Shown here: piece after piece, positions 45,499-57,584 of the stretch
Layout of the letters: every line of letters begins with the position of its first letter
Position numbering within the stretch: the stretch's first letter is position 1
Assembly (NCBI GenBank): GCA_015680685.1
Contig: MNCI01008062.1
Span: 377,071-441,070 of the forward strand
Origin: Gnetum montanum
Taxonomy: Eukaryota > Streptophyta > Gnetopsida > Gnetales > Gnetaceae
Direction: 5' to 3'
DNA length: 64,000 nucleotides
Position numbers and translations under genes: made by a program
The notes under the pieces: generated by a model
What the model was told of the DNA's origin: nothing
The model's database searches: none
What the model saw: only the letters and a program-made list of their open reading frames with translations

Positions 45499-46270
45499 GA
45501 CATCACCTAGCCCATTTCTAATCCTTAATATATTTGTACATAGAGGTTTTTGTCTTGTTGTGTTTATCTATTGGTGTTGTTTTGTTGATGATGATCCCAA
45601 TATGTTTTGGCATATTTGGAAGTGTTTTGGGACTATTTTGATGAGTTTAGGAGGTTTCAAGAGCTATGGGGACTTATTAGGAGGTGTCTAGAGGTTCCAA
45701 ACCTCAAACTAAGCATCTTTATATTTAGCCCTACCACGTGAGATGTTTCAGTTGCATTCAAGATGTCTCCACACTCTCAAAACATCTCACATGATTCCAA
45801 GACATCTAATCTAGACTCAAGATGTCTTAGCTAGAGTTAAGATGTCTCCTCTGTTAATAGTCATTTTTAGGAAAGACATCGCATTCTCCTCCAAGATGTC
45901 TCGTATGGACATGAGATAATTTCCTACAAGTTTTTAAAAATTTAAATTTAAACTTTAAAAAGAGAAGATGAAGATATAAGGGGGAAAAGATATAGATTGG
46001 CCTCTTGGAGCTTCATTTTAGTCAAGAGAGTCTAGGGAGAGAAATGTGAGTTAAGAGAAGAGAGTAGAAAGAGATAGAGTCTTAGCAAGGTACATTGATC
46101 ATCATCCATGTGAGAGTGTATTTTCTTTAATTAAGTGAGTATGAGAATATGATTGAATCTCTTTTCTATCCTTGGAAATTTGTGTTTTCTTTCAATTGTA
46201 ATTTCTCCATTTAAGCAAGAATAAAGCTTTCATTTTCTTTTCTTTTGTTATTTTGTGATATTTAGAGAGC
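45499..46270. other. Unassigned DNA between E7 and a copia remnant
   Basis: No coding text recognised. 45735-45915 has about eight AGATGTCT/AGACATCT words like those of the E7/E9 promoter, after a TATA-like CTTTATATTTAGCC. 45960-46080 is purine-rich (AGAGAG runs), and an AATAAAG signal lies near 46220. It may be an old LTR or leader, but no ends or duplication could be placed. Confidence 0.35.
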
Positions 46271-46814
46271 TTGGATTATGGAATCCATGGGAGCTCCTCA
46301 TCACATAGTAATAAATTCTTCTTCACAAGTAGGAAGAAAAATCAATGCTTGTTTCATAGATTTCCAATACATGCCATTTCTATCATGGAAGATGATTGTC
46401 CATGAAGTTGATTTTCTACTATCATTGTCTCATCCCCCAATCAACATCTACATTATCTCATCCATAATTTGTTTTTCATTTCACATATTTTAAAACATGG
46501 GTTAAATATTTTAAATGAGATTATCTTGGTTCTTGCATGCATGGTAATAAAATGGATGTGGAAAATTCTAAATCTAGTTTGGTTTGGAAAAATAATTTGA
46601 GTGCTCCTATCATACTTCTATACATAGTTGCATTCACAAGAGGAGTTTTATCTTTGTTTTCAAGTTTAATATTATGGGATAGATTAGAATTTATCAATTT
46701 TTCTTTTGTCATACTATATTTTTCCAACATGGATTCAACATATTTAGTTTAGTGAACCTAAATACCCTTATTTCCTTATTCAACTTAGATATCAAGGAAA
46801 TATTTTAGTTCTCC
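46271..46814 (-). pseudogene. Copia RT/RNase H fragment of another family
   Basis: Minus strand: LGELKYFLDI at the E6 boundary, then after a frameshift LEKYSMTKEKLINSNLSHNIKLENKDKTP and MYRSMIGALK (open 46521-46730), then MQEPR, SHLK and VLKYVK, and an eroded RNase H with MYWKSMKQ and EEEF. The DLGELKYFLG-type wording differs from the SMMGEL type of E7/E9, so this is a different copia lineage. E6 cut it in RT, and its 5' part should lie beyond the right end of E6. Confidence 0.72.
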
Positions 46815-46819
46815 AAGGT

Positions 46820-47707
46820 TGATAAGTCATAGTTTGGTTGGCTACATTAATGAGACCTTGTCGATTGGGCCTTGTCAATGCATTGTATCATGCATCAACA
46901 AGGCCCCATTGATGTAGCGTCTATTTTTGGCTATAAATACGTGCCTACTAGCCACATTTATGGCATGAGAGATTGTAGTTGTAGTGAACCTCTTGTAGGT
47001 TTTCCATTTGAAAGTTAGAATTTTTCTCTCGAGTACCTGTAGCAGGAGTCATTGAGTGTACAAATATTTATTCAAGCATTGTTGTACCTAAGCACAATAG
47101 TGTGTGTGACAATAAGGATGAGCTTTCCGATAAACCTTGCAACATTATGGATAGATTAAATATTTTATTTATGCATTTAATGGTATTAATTATTTATTAA
47201 ATATTCTCAGTAATTAAGTTAATGAAGAAATTAAGTAAGAAAGATTAAACACATAAGTACAACCACTTTGTGCATAACCAGTATTCACTTGGTAATCCCA
47301 ACAACATTATTACTTGGTATACCCAGTAGTGTAGCACTTAGTCACCTAGCAATGGATACATGGGTTCAGGATGTGTACAAAAAGTGGGACCAAATGCTTA
47401 TGTTAGGACTAGTTAGACATTAGTTGATTAGTTAAATTAAATTAGTTAGTCCAACCACTTTATTTCTCTTCAATTATCAAAATCATAAAAATAAAAAATG
47501 ATAAAAATTAAATACCTTAATTACACTTAACCATACCAATATAGATCACAAGTGTAATTGGGAAGGCAATGATTAACCTTAAGGCAAGATTCACTTCCTA
47601 GAGGACTAGTGCACCAAAAACAATAAAGTTCACGAAATTTGACTAGATCATGCATGAACGCTTTGTGATTTGTATGGTTGGGTGTAGGGGCACCTCATCG
47701 CTCATCA
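46820..47707 (+). repeat. E6 5' LTR
   Basis: 888 bp, starts TGATAAGTCATAG, ends CACCTCATCGCTCATCA. TATAAATA is at 46932-46939. The 3' half carries the shared text of all gypsy LTRs here. Confidence 0.9.
46840..46939 (+). promoter_or_regulatory. E6 LTR promoter module
   Basis: Inverted pair GGCTACATTAATGAGACC and CCCCATTGATGTAGC bracketing CTTGTCGAT, CTTGTCAATGCA and CATGCATCAACAAGG words, all forms of CATCGATG/GAGGCC. TATAAATA ends the module. The same vocabulary reappears inside E6 at 61159-61239. Confidence 0.65.
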
Positions 47708-47729
47708 TTGGAGCTGTTGCTAGGGACTC
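47708..47729 (+). other. E6 primer-binding site
   Basis: TTGGAGCTGTTGCTAGGGAC, the Asp-tRNA-type site with several changes, directly after the LTR. Confidence 0.75.
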
Positions 47730-47872
47730 TGTTTGTTGAAACATGTGCTATTTAGAATTAGGTGATCACCATTAATATTATTGTATGAACCTCAAGGTCA
47801 ATATCATTTTTGCTATACATAGAATTATAAAAGCACACTGATGTTTTATTTTATATTACAAAATGTCTTCTT

Positions 47873-50290
47873 CTTCTCACAAGTGCAAAGATTTCAAACC
47901 ACCAATCCCACAGGAGTGCAAAGTGGTATATACTCATCCAGATGAGTTTGTGCCAAACTTCAACTTCATCCTACATCAGGATGAATAGCTACGATGGCAT
48001 GATATGGAGGGCAATGTCATCTTGCCCCCCTATCAATCTATGCCTGGGATACTATTTCAAATCCTTAAGAAGTTGAGCATAGTAGATCTTCACGATGACA
48101 CTTGAAACTACTATCCCACTAAAACACAATGCAAATGAGATCAATGTCAAGAGAAACTCTATGAGGCTACAAAGGGAAAACATTACACTAATCCCTTATT
48201 CCTACTAAATTATGATGACAATAAGGATCCTCCTACTAAAGGTTTTCAACATGAAGATTCTCCACCTCCTAATACTAGTGATGAGGGTGTGAAACTAAAC
48301 TTGTGATCCACTATTCATAAACTAGGTTCAAGAAAAAGTGACAGTCAAGGTAGGGACTTAGGCAAGCATCATAATAGCAAGGGATGTAAGGATGATGATC
48401 GTAATAAGCAAAAGAGTGATGGTGGACATTGCAGTAGTGGTGGCGGTCCACCTTCCTCTTCATCCTATTTATCCACTTCCGAAAATTCCTCTTCATCTAA
48501 TGGTTCTCATAGAATTCGCCCATCGAAATAATCATGATGAAGGTAATCAATGAGATAATAATGACTATGAAGGCTACAAAGACTGAAGGGATGGCTGAAA
48601 CCATCATTAGTGTCATCGACGTAGTGATGATGAAGAACCTTTGTTGGAAACTTGAAGTATGCTCAACATTACAGAGGTAGTTAAAATTCCAACTAGGCAT
48701 ATGAAAGATAGCCAGATCAAGCGCTTAGACATGAATAATATCCCAAGATTTGAGGGGAGATACAATTCTGATCCGTAGAGACATCTACAAGCTTTTCATG
48801 ATGCCTTTTCCTTATAGAACATAGAGAATGAATGGTAGAAACTCAAGCTCTTCCCCATGACACTCATCAAGGAAGTTGAAAGTTGGTACTAGTCTTAGCC
48901 AGAATCTATCCTTAGATGGAGTACCATGTCAGAGCTATTCAATGATAAATATCAGATGTACTCTAGAGTGTTTAATTTGAGAAGGAAAATCCAAGGCTAG
49001 AAATAGGGAACACATGAACTCTTAGATGCTACCATGGGTCAATACTATTCACTCTTACACCAATGCCCTAGCCATGATTATTCTCAAAGGGAACAAATTT
49101 GCCACATCATAGATGGGCTCAGAGTAGAAGCTAGAAGAACTCTTGGGGTGTATGCCCAAGGAAGATTATCTGAACTAAGAGCTCATTAGATCCAAAGGCT
49201 AATTGAACATGTAGTAAAATAAGAAGGTGAGCTACAAAAAATGGAAAGTGCAAAAGAGTATCATAGGAACCCTTCCATTAGGAAAAGGGAGGTATTTTAT
49301 GATGAGAAGGAGTCATTGCTTGATGAAGTGGTGAATAGAAAATCCTTTCCCATTAAAAAGTCTATTTTTGATATTTTGGCAAAGGTTGATAAATTATGGG
49401 ACTCTTTGGATGAAAAATTTTAAATAACTATGAAGATTGTTGAAGAATCTAAAGAGCAAAATAGTGATCATAACTGCAGGAGATAAAAAGAAACTAAACA
49501 TACCCATCAAAGAGGTAAGGGCAAAGTTGTAGTAGTAGAGGAAGTTGTGGAGACAAACTCTGATAATGAAACTAATTATGAAATTTATCAATACGAACAT
49601 CCAAAGGGTGGTGTCACACTTACAAGAGTCTGGGGTGTATGCCTTGAATCCTCGACTAGCACATAGGCAAGCACCTAGACGATTGCCTTATCCTCAAGGC
49701 AATCCAAGGCAGTTCCACCAACAACAACAAGCTTACTACCCCAATGGAACTCCTCCACAACCTTATGAACAATAATAATAGTGGTACCATCCACAATCAT
49801 GGGAAATGCCATAGCCAAGGCAGCAATACCCTTATAGGTAACTAGATCCATATGAGTACTATGTTCAGCAACCCATCTCCCCTAGAAGCTCTACAAGTCA
49901 TACATCATTCTAGCATCACTATTACCCTACAAAGTACCACTGAACAAATTCATCATCTACTTAAGAGAAAAATTCATATCCATATCCATATCATCCTCTA
50001 CATCAGTTTGCACATGCACCTCCACCTTCAAGCTAGTTACTTCTTACTCCATCCATGCAAGGTGAGATTCCTCCATAGTTGCAACAACGAATTGCTACGA
50101 GGGTTGTACTTTCACAACTAGTTTTCCAACTAAGTAGTCCATACAATCAATCAAGAAAAAGACTTTTCTTCTAACCCAGTATTCCTCTTCAACCCTCATA
50201 ATCTAGTCTGGCTAATCATCCTATATCTCTAGCATCATCATCCTCTGCATTAAACACCTTTGAAAAGGCCTAGAACCTACCACCTCTTAA
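47873..50290 (+). pseudogene. E6 Gag, decayed
   Basis: ATG at 47873 (MSSSSHKCKDFKPP). The N-terminal 220 codons have Ser-rich and Lys/Asp-rich parts. The core starts RLDMNNIPRFEGRYNSDP at 48720 in the same frame and continues with HLQAFHDAF, LRRKIQG, YYSLLHQCPSHDYSQREQICHI and LRVEARRTLGVYAQGRLSELRAH to 49190. A Lys/Glu-rich helix and VVVVEEVVETNSDNE follow. The tail signature YYVQQPISPRSSTSHTS is at about 49856-49910 in another frame. More than ten stops, mostly TAG where E0 has Trp or Gln codons. Confidence 0.82.
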
Positions 50291-50620
50291 AAAAGCAACA
50301 TTCATCTAGAATTAGCAAATTAGTTGATTATTGTAACTCTGGGATTAGTAGAGGACATTGTAATCGTAGTTTGTGGGTGGTCCTATCCTGTTGATTTTCT
50401 AGTGATCAAGGTGAACAATTTCAAAAGCAACTTCCCCATCATTATGGGAAGAGCTTGGTTAAGCACAGTCAATGCATGTATGGGTATAAGGGACCTATCT
50501 TTAGAAATATCTAAGGAAAATGAACTATGCAAGATTGAGAAGAAGCATATTCCATGCATTGCATATAGCAACAACAAGTTCAATTTTGTGTAAAAGATTT
50601 GGTCAATTAGAAGTACACAC
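50291..50620 (+). pseudogene. E6 aspartic protease, C-terminal part
   Basis: The open stretch 50324-50593 reads FLVIKVNNFKSNFPIIMGRAWLSTVNACMGIRDLSLEISKENELCKI. PIIMGRAWL corresponds to the second conserved strand of gypsy proteases (usually PLILGRPFL). The DSG active site, visible in E2 at 28604-28612, is not found upstream here, probably lost to deletion or decay. Confidence 0.7.
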
Positions 50621-51760
50621 ATTAAAGCATGTAATCACTGTGCATAAGAAATCAATATTCAAAGGTTTCTATATGTAGCAGCCACAAAAAAAGAGGGTAG
50701 CCACTGGCTAATAACTAATTCAAATAATTGCACATTATGCATGGAACCAACTGAGAGCCTGGCATGTGCTTATGTTGAAGGGATGGACAAAATTGAAAAA
50801 GTTCATTTCCAACTCTCTAATGAAGATGATAATACCTATTGGCGAGAGTTGGAAATCCCTAATAACTTCACGTAAGAGTCCTTAGAGCTAAAAAATTTAC
50901 CAGTTGGTATGAAATATGCATTTTTGAATAATGGTAAATCAATCACAATTAATGCCAAACTTGCTTCTAAACAAAAAAAAAGTTGTTGAGGGTAGTTAAC
51001 AAGTGGCCAATAGCCTTTGTTTGGTCATATCTAGAGTTAACAAGAATTGATCCAAGGATATGCTAGCATTGCAGTTGCATTGACTTGACCATGAAGCCTA
51101 GAAGGTAGCCACAGAGGTGGCTAAACCCCAAATTGAAGTAGATCATCAAAGAGGAAATTGAAAAACTCCTCAAGGTAGGGTTCATCTATTCCATCGTGGA
51201 TAGTGAGTGGATTAGCCCACTTGTGATTATACCAAAGAAGGGTGGAAAATGGCAAGTTTGCATTAATTTCAGGCTATTGAATATGACAACATTTAAAGAT
51301 CATTTTCCCTTAACATTTATGTATCAAGTATTGGACACCATATTTGGGCATTGTTATTATAGCTTCTTGGATGATTATAGTGGCTATAACCAAATCCAAA
51401 TCGTGCCAACAGATTAGGCCAAGATAACATTCATGAGTCCCTAGGGGACTTTTGCATATTGTAAGATGTCATTTGATCTATGCAATGCCCCTGCAACATT
51501 TCAATGCTTGGTTCTTAGCATCCTCCAATAGTAGATTAGTAATGATGTAGAAGTCTTCATGGATAACTTCTCCACCTATGAAGCTACATTAGACTCAGCT
51601 TTGGATTGCCTTGAGTAAGTATTAAAGAGATGTGTTGAAATAGACTTATAACTCAACTGGCAAAAGAGCCATCTCATGGTCCAAGAAGGCATTGTGCTAG
51701 GGCATCAAATTTGACAAAAAGGGATTGAGGTAGACCCAAAAAAGATAAGCTTCATCCAAG
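50621..51760 (+). pseudogene. E6 reverse transcriptase, catalytic site changed
   Basis: Gypsy RT. SPLVIIPKKGGKWQVCINFRLLN and YSFLDDYSGYNQIQI (open 51196-51417) are followed by KITFMSP, GTFAY, MSFDLCNAPATFQ and VFMDNFSTY near 51555-51580. The catalytic box, usually FMDD in this group, reads FMDN, a GAC-to-AAC change, so the enzyme would be inactive even without the stops. The thumb region NWQKSHLMVQEGIVLGHQI follows. Confidence 0.85.
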
Positions 51761-52621
51761 GAATAACATGCCAACCAAAAATCGTTAAAGATGTTCAATC
51801 ATTCCTTGGACACACTAGCTACTACCAACGATTCATAGAGAATTTCTCTAAGATCACAAAGCCATTGGTAGAGCTTACAATGAAAGATACACCTTTCATA
51901 TGGATTAAGAAATGTGAACATGCATTCCAATAATTAAAAGAGAAACTCATAGAAACACCAATCCTACAAGCACCAAATTGGTCTAGACCCTTGCACATCA
52001 TGACAAAATGCATCTAACTATGTCTTGGGAGAAGTGCTCATGCAAGTGGATGATAAGAAATGTCCATATTACATCTACTATGCGAGTTGAAGCATTGTGG
52101 GAGCATAGTAATGATAGTGGTGTACGCTTTGGAAAATTTTAGGCATTATGTGCTTGGCTACAAAGTATTTGTACACACGGACCATAATGCAATCCGCTTC
52201 CTCATGAACAAGCTAACAGTGAGCCCTTATGTCATATGGTGGCGTATGATCTTGTAGAAATTTGATCTCACGATGGTAGATCAAAAAGGGACTGAGAATG
52301 TGGTCACTAACCATCTCTCTTACTTAATATGGGATAATAAAGAGGAGGAGAGCCCACTCTCTAATTAGTTTCTAGACAAACTTCTTTTTACAAGAGCAAT
52401 AAGTTAACAAACACTTGCAAAAGCAACATGGTACAATGGCATCCTCACTTATCTTCTCACTTAGGAGATGCCACAATATTTGGATTTTAGAAAGAAGCAA
52501 CAATTTCTTCATTAGGTCAAATACTTCATGGAAATTAATGAACACCTCGACAAGATGTGTGCTGATGGCCTGATTCATTGGTGTGTCCCTAACGAAGATC
52601 AAATGCATGTTCTCTAGGATG
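51761..52621 (+). pseudogene. E6 RNase H and start of integrase, decayed
   Basis: Connection and RNase H: IVKDVQSFLGHTSYYQRFIENFSKITKPL, FIWIKKCEHAFQ, VYALENFRHYVLGYKVFVHTDHNAIRFLMNK (52120-52215), and FDLTMVDQKGTENVV. Downstream the pre-integrase part LHWCVPNEDQMHVL-type text runs to the E0 junction at 52621, and the zinc-binding part continues at 58442. Confidence 0.8.
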
Positions 52622-52626
52622 CTCAT

Positions 52627-53492
52627 TGATGAATCATGGTTTTCGGCCCTCTCCATATACTAGGCCCCATATACTCAGCCCGCTGCGTATACTAGGCCTC
52701 GTATACGTGGCCCCATATACGCAGCCTTGTTTATGCTAGCCTATAAATAAGCGTGCACCTGCCATGCTTAGGGATCTTTTGGGTCAATTGTAGCTAGACT
52801 CTTGTAGTTTTTTTTCGTAGGAGTTAGATTATTTTCTAAGTGCATGCCTGTAGTGTGATGCTTATAATTGTACGGCACCTTTATTCAAGTGTGACGTACT
52901 TGGACACGCATCTGACCAAAAATAAAGATCGAGATTACTTCATCATTGCAGCATTCACTTAGTTTTAATTGTTTAATTATTATTGTTAATTGCTATTGTT
53001 ATTTATTTTTTTCTTAGTTAATATTTCTTTATCATCATTTACTATTTCTATTATTAAATGTGGAATGAGTACAACTTAATCACGAGCATTTAAGTGTGAC
53101 TACTTGGTAACCCAGTAGCATACCTAGGATCTATGCTTGGTAACCCTAGTAGTAGTCGTGCATGAGGTCCAAGATGTGTACAGATGATTAAGGAATAGAT
53201 ACTCATCACACTTAGGCTAGCTTAGACTCATTTCCTATTTCTCATTAGTTTAATCAATATTATCTTCCAATGTCTCTAGGAGTAGCATTAGTTTAGGATG
53301 ACATCATACACCTCACTCTCGACTAAACCATACGTGACAAAGAAAATACTAGTCCAGGTGGGAAGACAACGAACTATGAGCAACGTGTAACTATTTAGAT
53401 ACCACAACTAGCCTATCCACGGAGTTCAACCGGATCGTGCGTGAATGCTCGTATTCGTATGGTTGAGTGCAGGGGTGCCTCGCCGCTCATCA
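52627..53492 (+). repeat. E0 5' LTR
   Basis: 866 bp, TGATGAATCATGG to GCCTCGCCGCTCATCA. The GTATAC-type array 52652-52735 has one 14-base unit more than the 3' LTR. TATAAATA is at 52742-52749. Confidence 0.93.
52650..52749 (+). promoter_or_regulatory. E0 LTR promoter: GTATAC palindrome array and TATA box
   Basis: Six forms of CGTATACG (CCATATACTAGG, CCATATACTC, GCGTATACTAGG, TCGTATACGTGG, CCATATACGC) in about 80 bp, then GCCTATAAATAAG. The changed forms differ from the palindrome mostly at its CpG. Confidence 0.7.
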
Positions 53493-53512
53493 TTGGCACC
53501 ATTGCCGGGGAT
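53493..53512 (+). other. E0 primer-binding site
   Basis: TTGGCACCATTGCCGGGGAT. This is the best preserved site of the group; Athila-type elements use a near-identical Asp-tRNA site. Confidence 0.85.
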
Positions 53513-53631
53513 GGTTCTAGTTATCTAGATTAGTTACATCATACAAGATCGCTGTAACAAAGCCTTGATGATATATCTTTCAGAAAAATAATAATAATAA
53601 TTGTAATTAAATCACACACAAATTTACAACC

Positions 53632-54620
53632 ATGTCTCTCCTACAAGACTATAATAATGCCACATCTAGTGAGGCAATTCATTGAAGAACCAACAAATAT
53701 TATGATAATGAAGATTGGAGTACACAACCCGAGGTGGGGGTTTCTTATAAACATAAACGAAGACAACATCATCCCAATGCACCGAAGCATAACTTACCTG
53801 ATGACGATGAACCCCTACTGGCCACTACAAGCTTAATAGAAATACAAGAGGCTATTCGAATAGCTTGCAGGCATCATAAGGAAAGTTGTCTACCCGTGCT
53901 TGATTTAATTAACTTTCCCAAGTTTTCAAGAGGCTATGATTCAGATCTACAACAACATTTACAAGCCTTCTACGATGCCTATACATGGAACAATATTGAT
54001 AATGGGTGGCAAAAAATTAAGCTCTTTCCTCTGACACTCGTTGGCCAAGCAAAAGTATGGTATAAGTTGTTAAAACCAAAATCAATTCGATGTTGGCTAA
54101 CAATGGTAGAACTTTTCAACGACAGATATCAAACCTATGCGAGAGTGTCAACCTTGAGGAGACAAATCCAAGAATGGAAACAAGCGCAACATGAACCCTT
54201 GGACATGGCCTTAGAAAGATATTATGCACTGTTAAACAACTGCCCAGGCCATGGGTTCTCCAATGAGAGGCTAATGTACCATATCATAGATGGGCTCTGT
54301 AATGAAACAAGGGAGACCCTAGGGATGTACACCCAAGGTCAAATATATGAGCTACGAACCCATTAACTCCAAGAGCTTATTAAGCAGATAGCAAAAGAAG
54401 AAGGAGAAATAACTAAATGGGAGAATCTTGAAGGTTCGCAATAGGACCAAAATCTCAACTTAACAAGGGTCCATGACCATGAAGAGGAGAAATCAACTCA
54501 CTTCAAGAAGGTGGAACCATCTTTGCCAATCCTACAATCACTAGATGAAATTGAGGCAAAGATCAATAAGATGATGGACTGGGTACATGAAAGATGTGGA
54601 GAATATGCCAACATTATTAG
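53632..54620 (+). pseudogene. E0 Gag N-terminal part and core
   Basis: ATG at 53632 (MSLLQDYNNATSS) with a TGA at codon 18, where CGA is likely ancestral. It then stays open from 53734 to 54366. The core runs from INFPKFSRGYDSDLQQHLQAF (about residue 60 of the open part) through KLFPLTLVGQAKVWYKLL, FNDRYQTYARVSTLRRQIQEW and YYALLNNCPGHGF to LCNETRETLGMYTQGQIYELRTH. A TAA (from CAA) stops it at 54364-54366, after which the helix IKQIAKEEGEITKWENLEG continues. Confidence 0.86.
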
Positions 54621-55200
54621 AGGAAAACTATGCCAAATCAAGAAATAGGACAGGACACCACTAGACAATCGAAACAAAGGATAGAAGAGAATAGGGATAA
54701 GAACTCAACTGCCAATCATACGTATCAATGTAACGTCTATCTATACAATCACCCCAAGGGAAAATGTCCAGTTTTGTCACATTTACATGATCATTGGGGA
54801 GGAATGTTACATCTAGAGTTCGTACAAACATACTATGTCCAACCACAGTGGAAAAAACCTCAGTCGTGGGGGAGGCCACCGCCAACTGGACCATACCCTT
54901 CGTATGTCCCAACATCAAATTCTTATTATGTTCAACACCCTATTTCTCCAACAAGATCAACATCCTCTACCTCACCTCATCATTATCATTCTCCTGAGTA
55001 CTATCCACCCATGTCCTCTCCAACAAGATCACCACCTCATGTGCCTTACACTTCTCCTAATCCTCAATATTCTCATGCTTCACCCCCTTCTACATCATTG
55101 CTAGCTATGCCAGAAGATTTTGCACCATAGCACCAACCAGCAAACGTTACTTGTCCTGCTACTGTCAATAGTAGTGGAGGTCCTTCACAACATTGAAGGC
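54621..55200 (+). pseudogene. E0 Gag tail: degenerate knuckle and Tyr/Pro/Ser-rich end
   Basis: The open stretch 54630-55130 is in a different frame from the core. It holds CNVYLYNHPKGKC (54731-54769), a CX2CX3HX4C-like knuckle with the second Cys replaced by Tyr, then QWKKPQSWGRPPPTG and the tail signature YYVQHPISPTRSTSSTS (54927-54977). A Tyr/Pro/Ser/His-rich end follows (YHSPEYYPPMSSPTRSPP). Such a tail is probably disordered. The same order occurs in E1, E3 and E6. Confidence 0.75.
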
Positions 55201-56974
55201 ATCCCTTCTTTAGACATGATCGTCAAAAGGGACACCACAATTCAGAAACCACTACATCAGCCAACTCAGCACAAATCCAACACTGTGGTGCATCTTCCTC
55301 TTCGAACCCGGCACCTCATGTTACTCTATCTAGGCCACCAATCAACACTCCAACCACCATGGGGCCCAATGAATATTGCCACATGGGAAGACATGTTGAT
55401 CCTTGCATACCATCTTACGGTCACAAGTACCATAGTGGGTCAACTCCTTATAAATTAACCACATCTTATAGCTTGCCCCACTATGTCAACTCTAATCAAG
55501 TGTGTGAACCCCAATGGGATAAGTATGACTAGGCCCCAATATTTTCAACATGCAAGGATCCCCACCTTCCATTTATTAATTCTAGCCATGCTTAATCATT
55601 TAGTTATGGGGGGCATCCTCCATTCTAACAACACAAAATTAATAAATGTTTTGTTGTTTCTTTAATTTTTCAACTTTTTTCCCAGTTTTTCACCTTTTAA
55701 TTTATTGTTTTATCTTTTTGTCTTTTTATATTTTTGTAAGTAATCTCATCTAAGAGTAAAACACTCATGTGGATCATTGGTTGACGTGTGTTCTATGTTA
55801 TCGAGTCTTGAGTGGGAAATTATTTGGACAGTGAGCCCATTACACCCACTCATCCATTCTACAAATAAGAGGTTTTGTTCTTGGGTATAGTGGTATTCTT
55901 GACATTCTTAAAACTTAAAATTAATTTTGTGTTCATTGTACCCAGAATGAAGAAGGATGGATCAAGAGGGAATGATTAGGGTGTGACATCAAGGGGATTT
56001 GCAAATTCTCTTTGGTGACGTCTATGGGAGTTATCATGTAACCTGGTTGTACTAAGATCCTTGTAGATCTAATGAAAAATGGAAGTAAGAGTAATCAAAA
56101 GGGCACTCAAAAATCCAATGTTGTTCTAGGGGGTCCCACTGGAAAGACATGCACCCATGCCTAATGATTGGCGGCTTCTCTGGATTCAATATCCAAAAGA
56201 AAAAAAAAGAGAAGAAAGAGAAAAAGAAAAGACAAGAAAAGTGCCATAAAACAAAAATCACTCCTCCCTTGAACAAAACGCCAAGTGATCGTACGCCTTG
56301 TTGTTATGGTACTCTTATAGTTACTCATCATGGGATGAAACAATGCGATGTCACTGATTAGAGGAATGGACTTGGTCCTGATCTTGGAACGATGAGGTAA
56401 TGACACCTTAATCATGCTTTACATGCAAGATTCATTGTGCCCTAATTCAGTTACCTCACATCCCTATCTCTGCAATCCCTTCTCCGATTCATTCCATCTC
56501 ACTGTTCATGTATTTGTGACTCGTGTCTTGTATAGCATTGAATTCCTACCTCATCATCAGTGGTATTAACATGTGTGTGTTTTGTTGCATTGGTATAGAT
56601 TACATTTAACCCTTCTAATGCCTACGGACATCTTAAGGTGTGATTACACAAGGACATATAGGTTGGAACCTGCTTTGGGGAGGATCCACTTGTGTAACTT
56701 TTGTAATGTGTACTTGTTGCATACCACCACATCACCTTATACCCTCTGAGTACTTCATTGCCAAATCTATTCTTTTCTTTATCATCATTTTATCAAACGT
56801 TCCTCAAAACTAGGTCTGACATTAAAATTTTAGGGCAACTTTCTTGAAAAATTTCTAACTCTAAAATCACACTAAGTAAAGAATTCAGCATTTATTAAAG
56901 GCAATGAGTAAGGTGTGAAATCATTAAACTTTTTTCAATAACCTTACTAATAATTGATCTTTGTGTGATTATAG
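55201..56974 (+). other. E0 non-coding region between Gag and ORF2 stub
   Basis: Gag-tail relics to about 55650, a T-rich tract (55655-55740), the GTGACATCAAGGGGATT block (near 55982), a CATGCACCCATGCC word (near 56150), an A-rich run (56200-56245) and the G-rich block (56666-56690). The ORF2 acceptor TGTGATTATAG lies just before 56975. No palindrome-plus-TATA module is seen here, unlike E2 and E6. Confidence 0.6.
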
Positions 56975-57584
56975 ATGGCCCCTAAAAGAAGACAACAAGG
57001 AGGACCTTCTCACGATGCAACCAAATGACCTTGGGGAGGCAGAGGCCAGGGACCTCATGTAGAACATGCAGAGCAAAAGGAAATCATTCAGCATCCATCA
57101 TGAAACTCCTATTACTGCATAATCTATCCAAGCAAAGGGAGGAGAGGTCGAGGCTCAAGCCTATGAAGAGGAATGATGACTATTTGCAACATGGCATGTC
57201 AAGGCCAATCAAGTGTTCCCGCAGCTGTCGTGTCCATGAAAAGTGTCGACTCCATCAAACATTGGAACATCAGCATGAACAACTCATAATCCTCAAATAG
57301 AAGAGGAGAAATATCAGGTGCTTCTTCAATGGTATCAATCTCAGAAGCCTGGCACATAGAACAAATGAAAGGCACCCATGGAGGAGCCACCACTACTAGG
57401 AATCCCATGAGTTCCAAAGTTTTGTAATTCTGTGTCTGTGTCCAAATTTTGTTTAATCCTCCACTGCAGCATGAATAAATTCCTAGTCAGTCAATAATCC
57501 CATACCTATCCACTGTGTATTCAATTAAGCTTGTTCCTCACTTCCTCTGACTCGAGGACGAGTTGTTATTCAGTCATGGGGGTA
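56975..57584 (+). pseudogene. E0 ORF2 stub and polypurine tract
   Basis: ATG 56975 opens MAPKRRQQGGPSHDATK, matching the ORF2 N-terminus of E6 and E2, then stops. A later piece near 57305 (EEKYQVLLQWYQSQKP) resembles E2's last ORF2 residues, so the middle (domain and coiled coil, several hundred codons in E2) has been deleted. CTCGAGGACGAGTT at 57551-57564 and ATGGGGGTA at 57576-57584 precede the LTR. Confidence 0.6.

Noticed and set aside
54794-55104. Alternative frames over the E0 Gag tail that also look alike in E1 and E3
   Set aside because: Similarity there follows from nucleotide similarity; the YYVQ frame is favoured because its composition and motif are kept in E6 as well.
56052-56415. 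Hydrophobic minus-strand frames near 56.1-56.4 kb
   Set aside because: They read through an A-rich run in E0 non-coding DNA and are antisense to the element.
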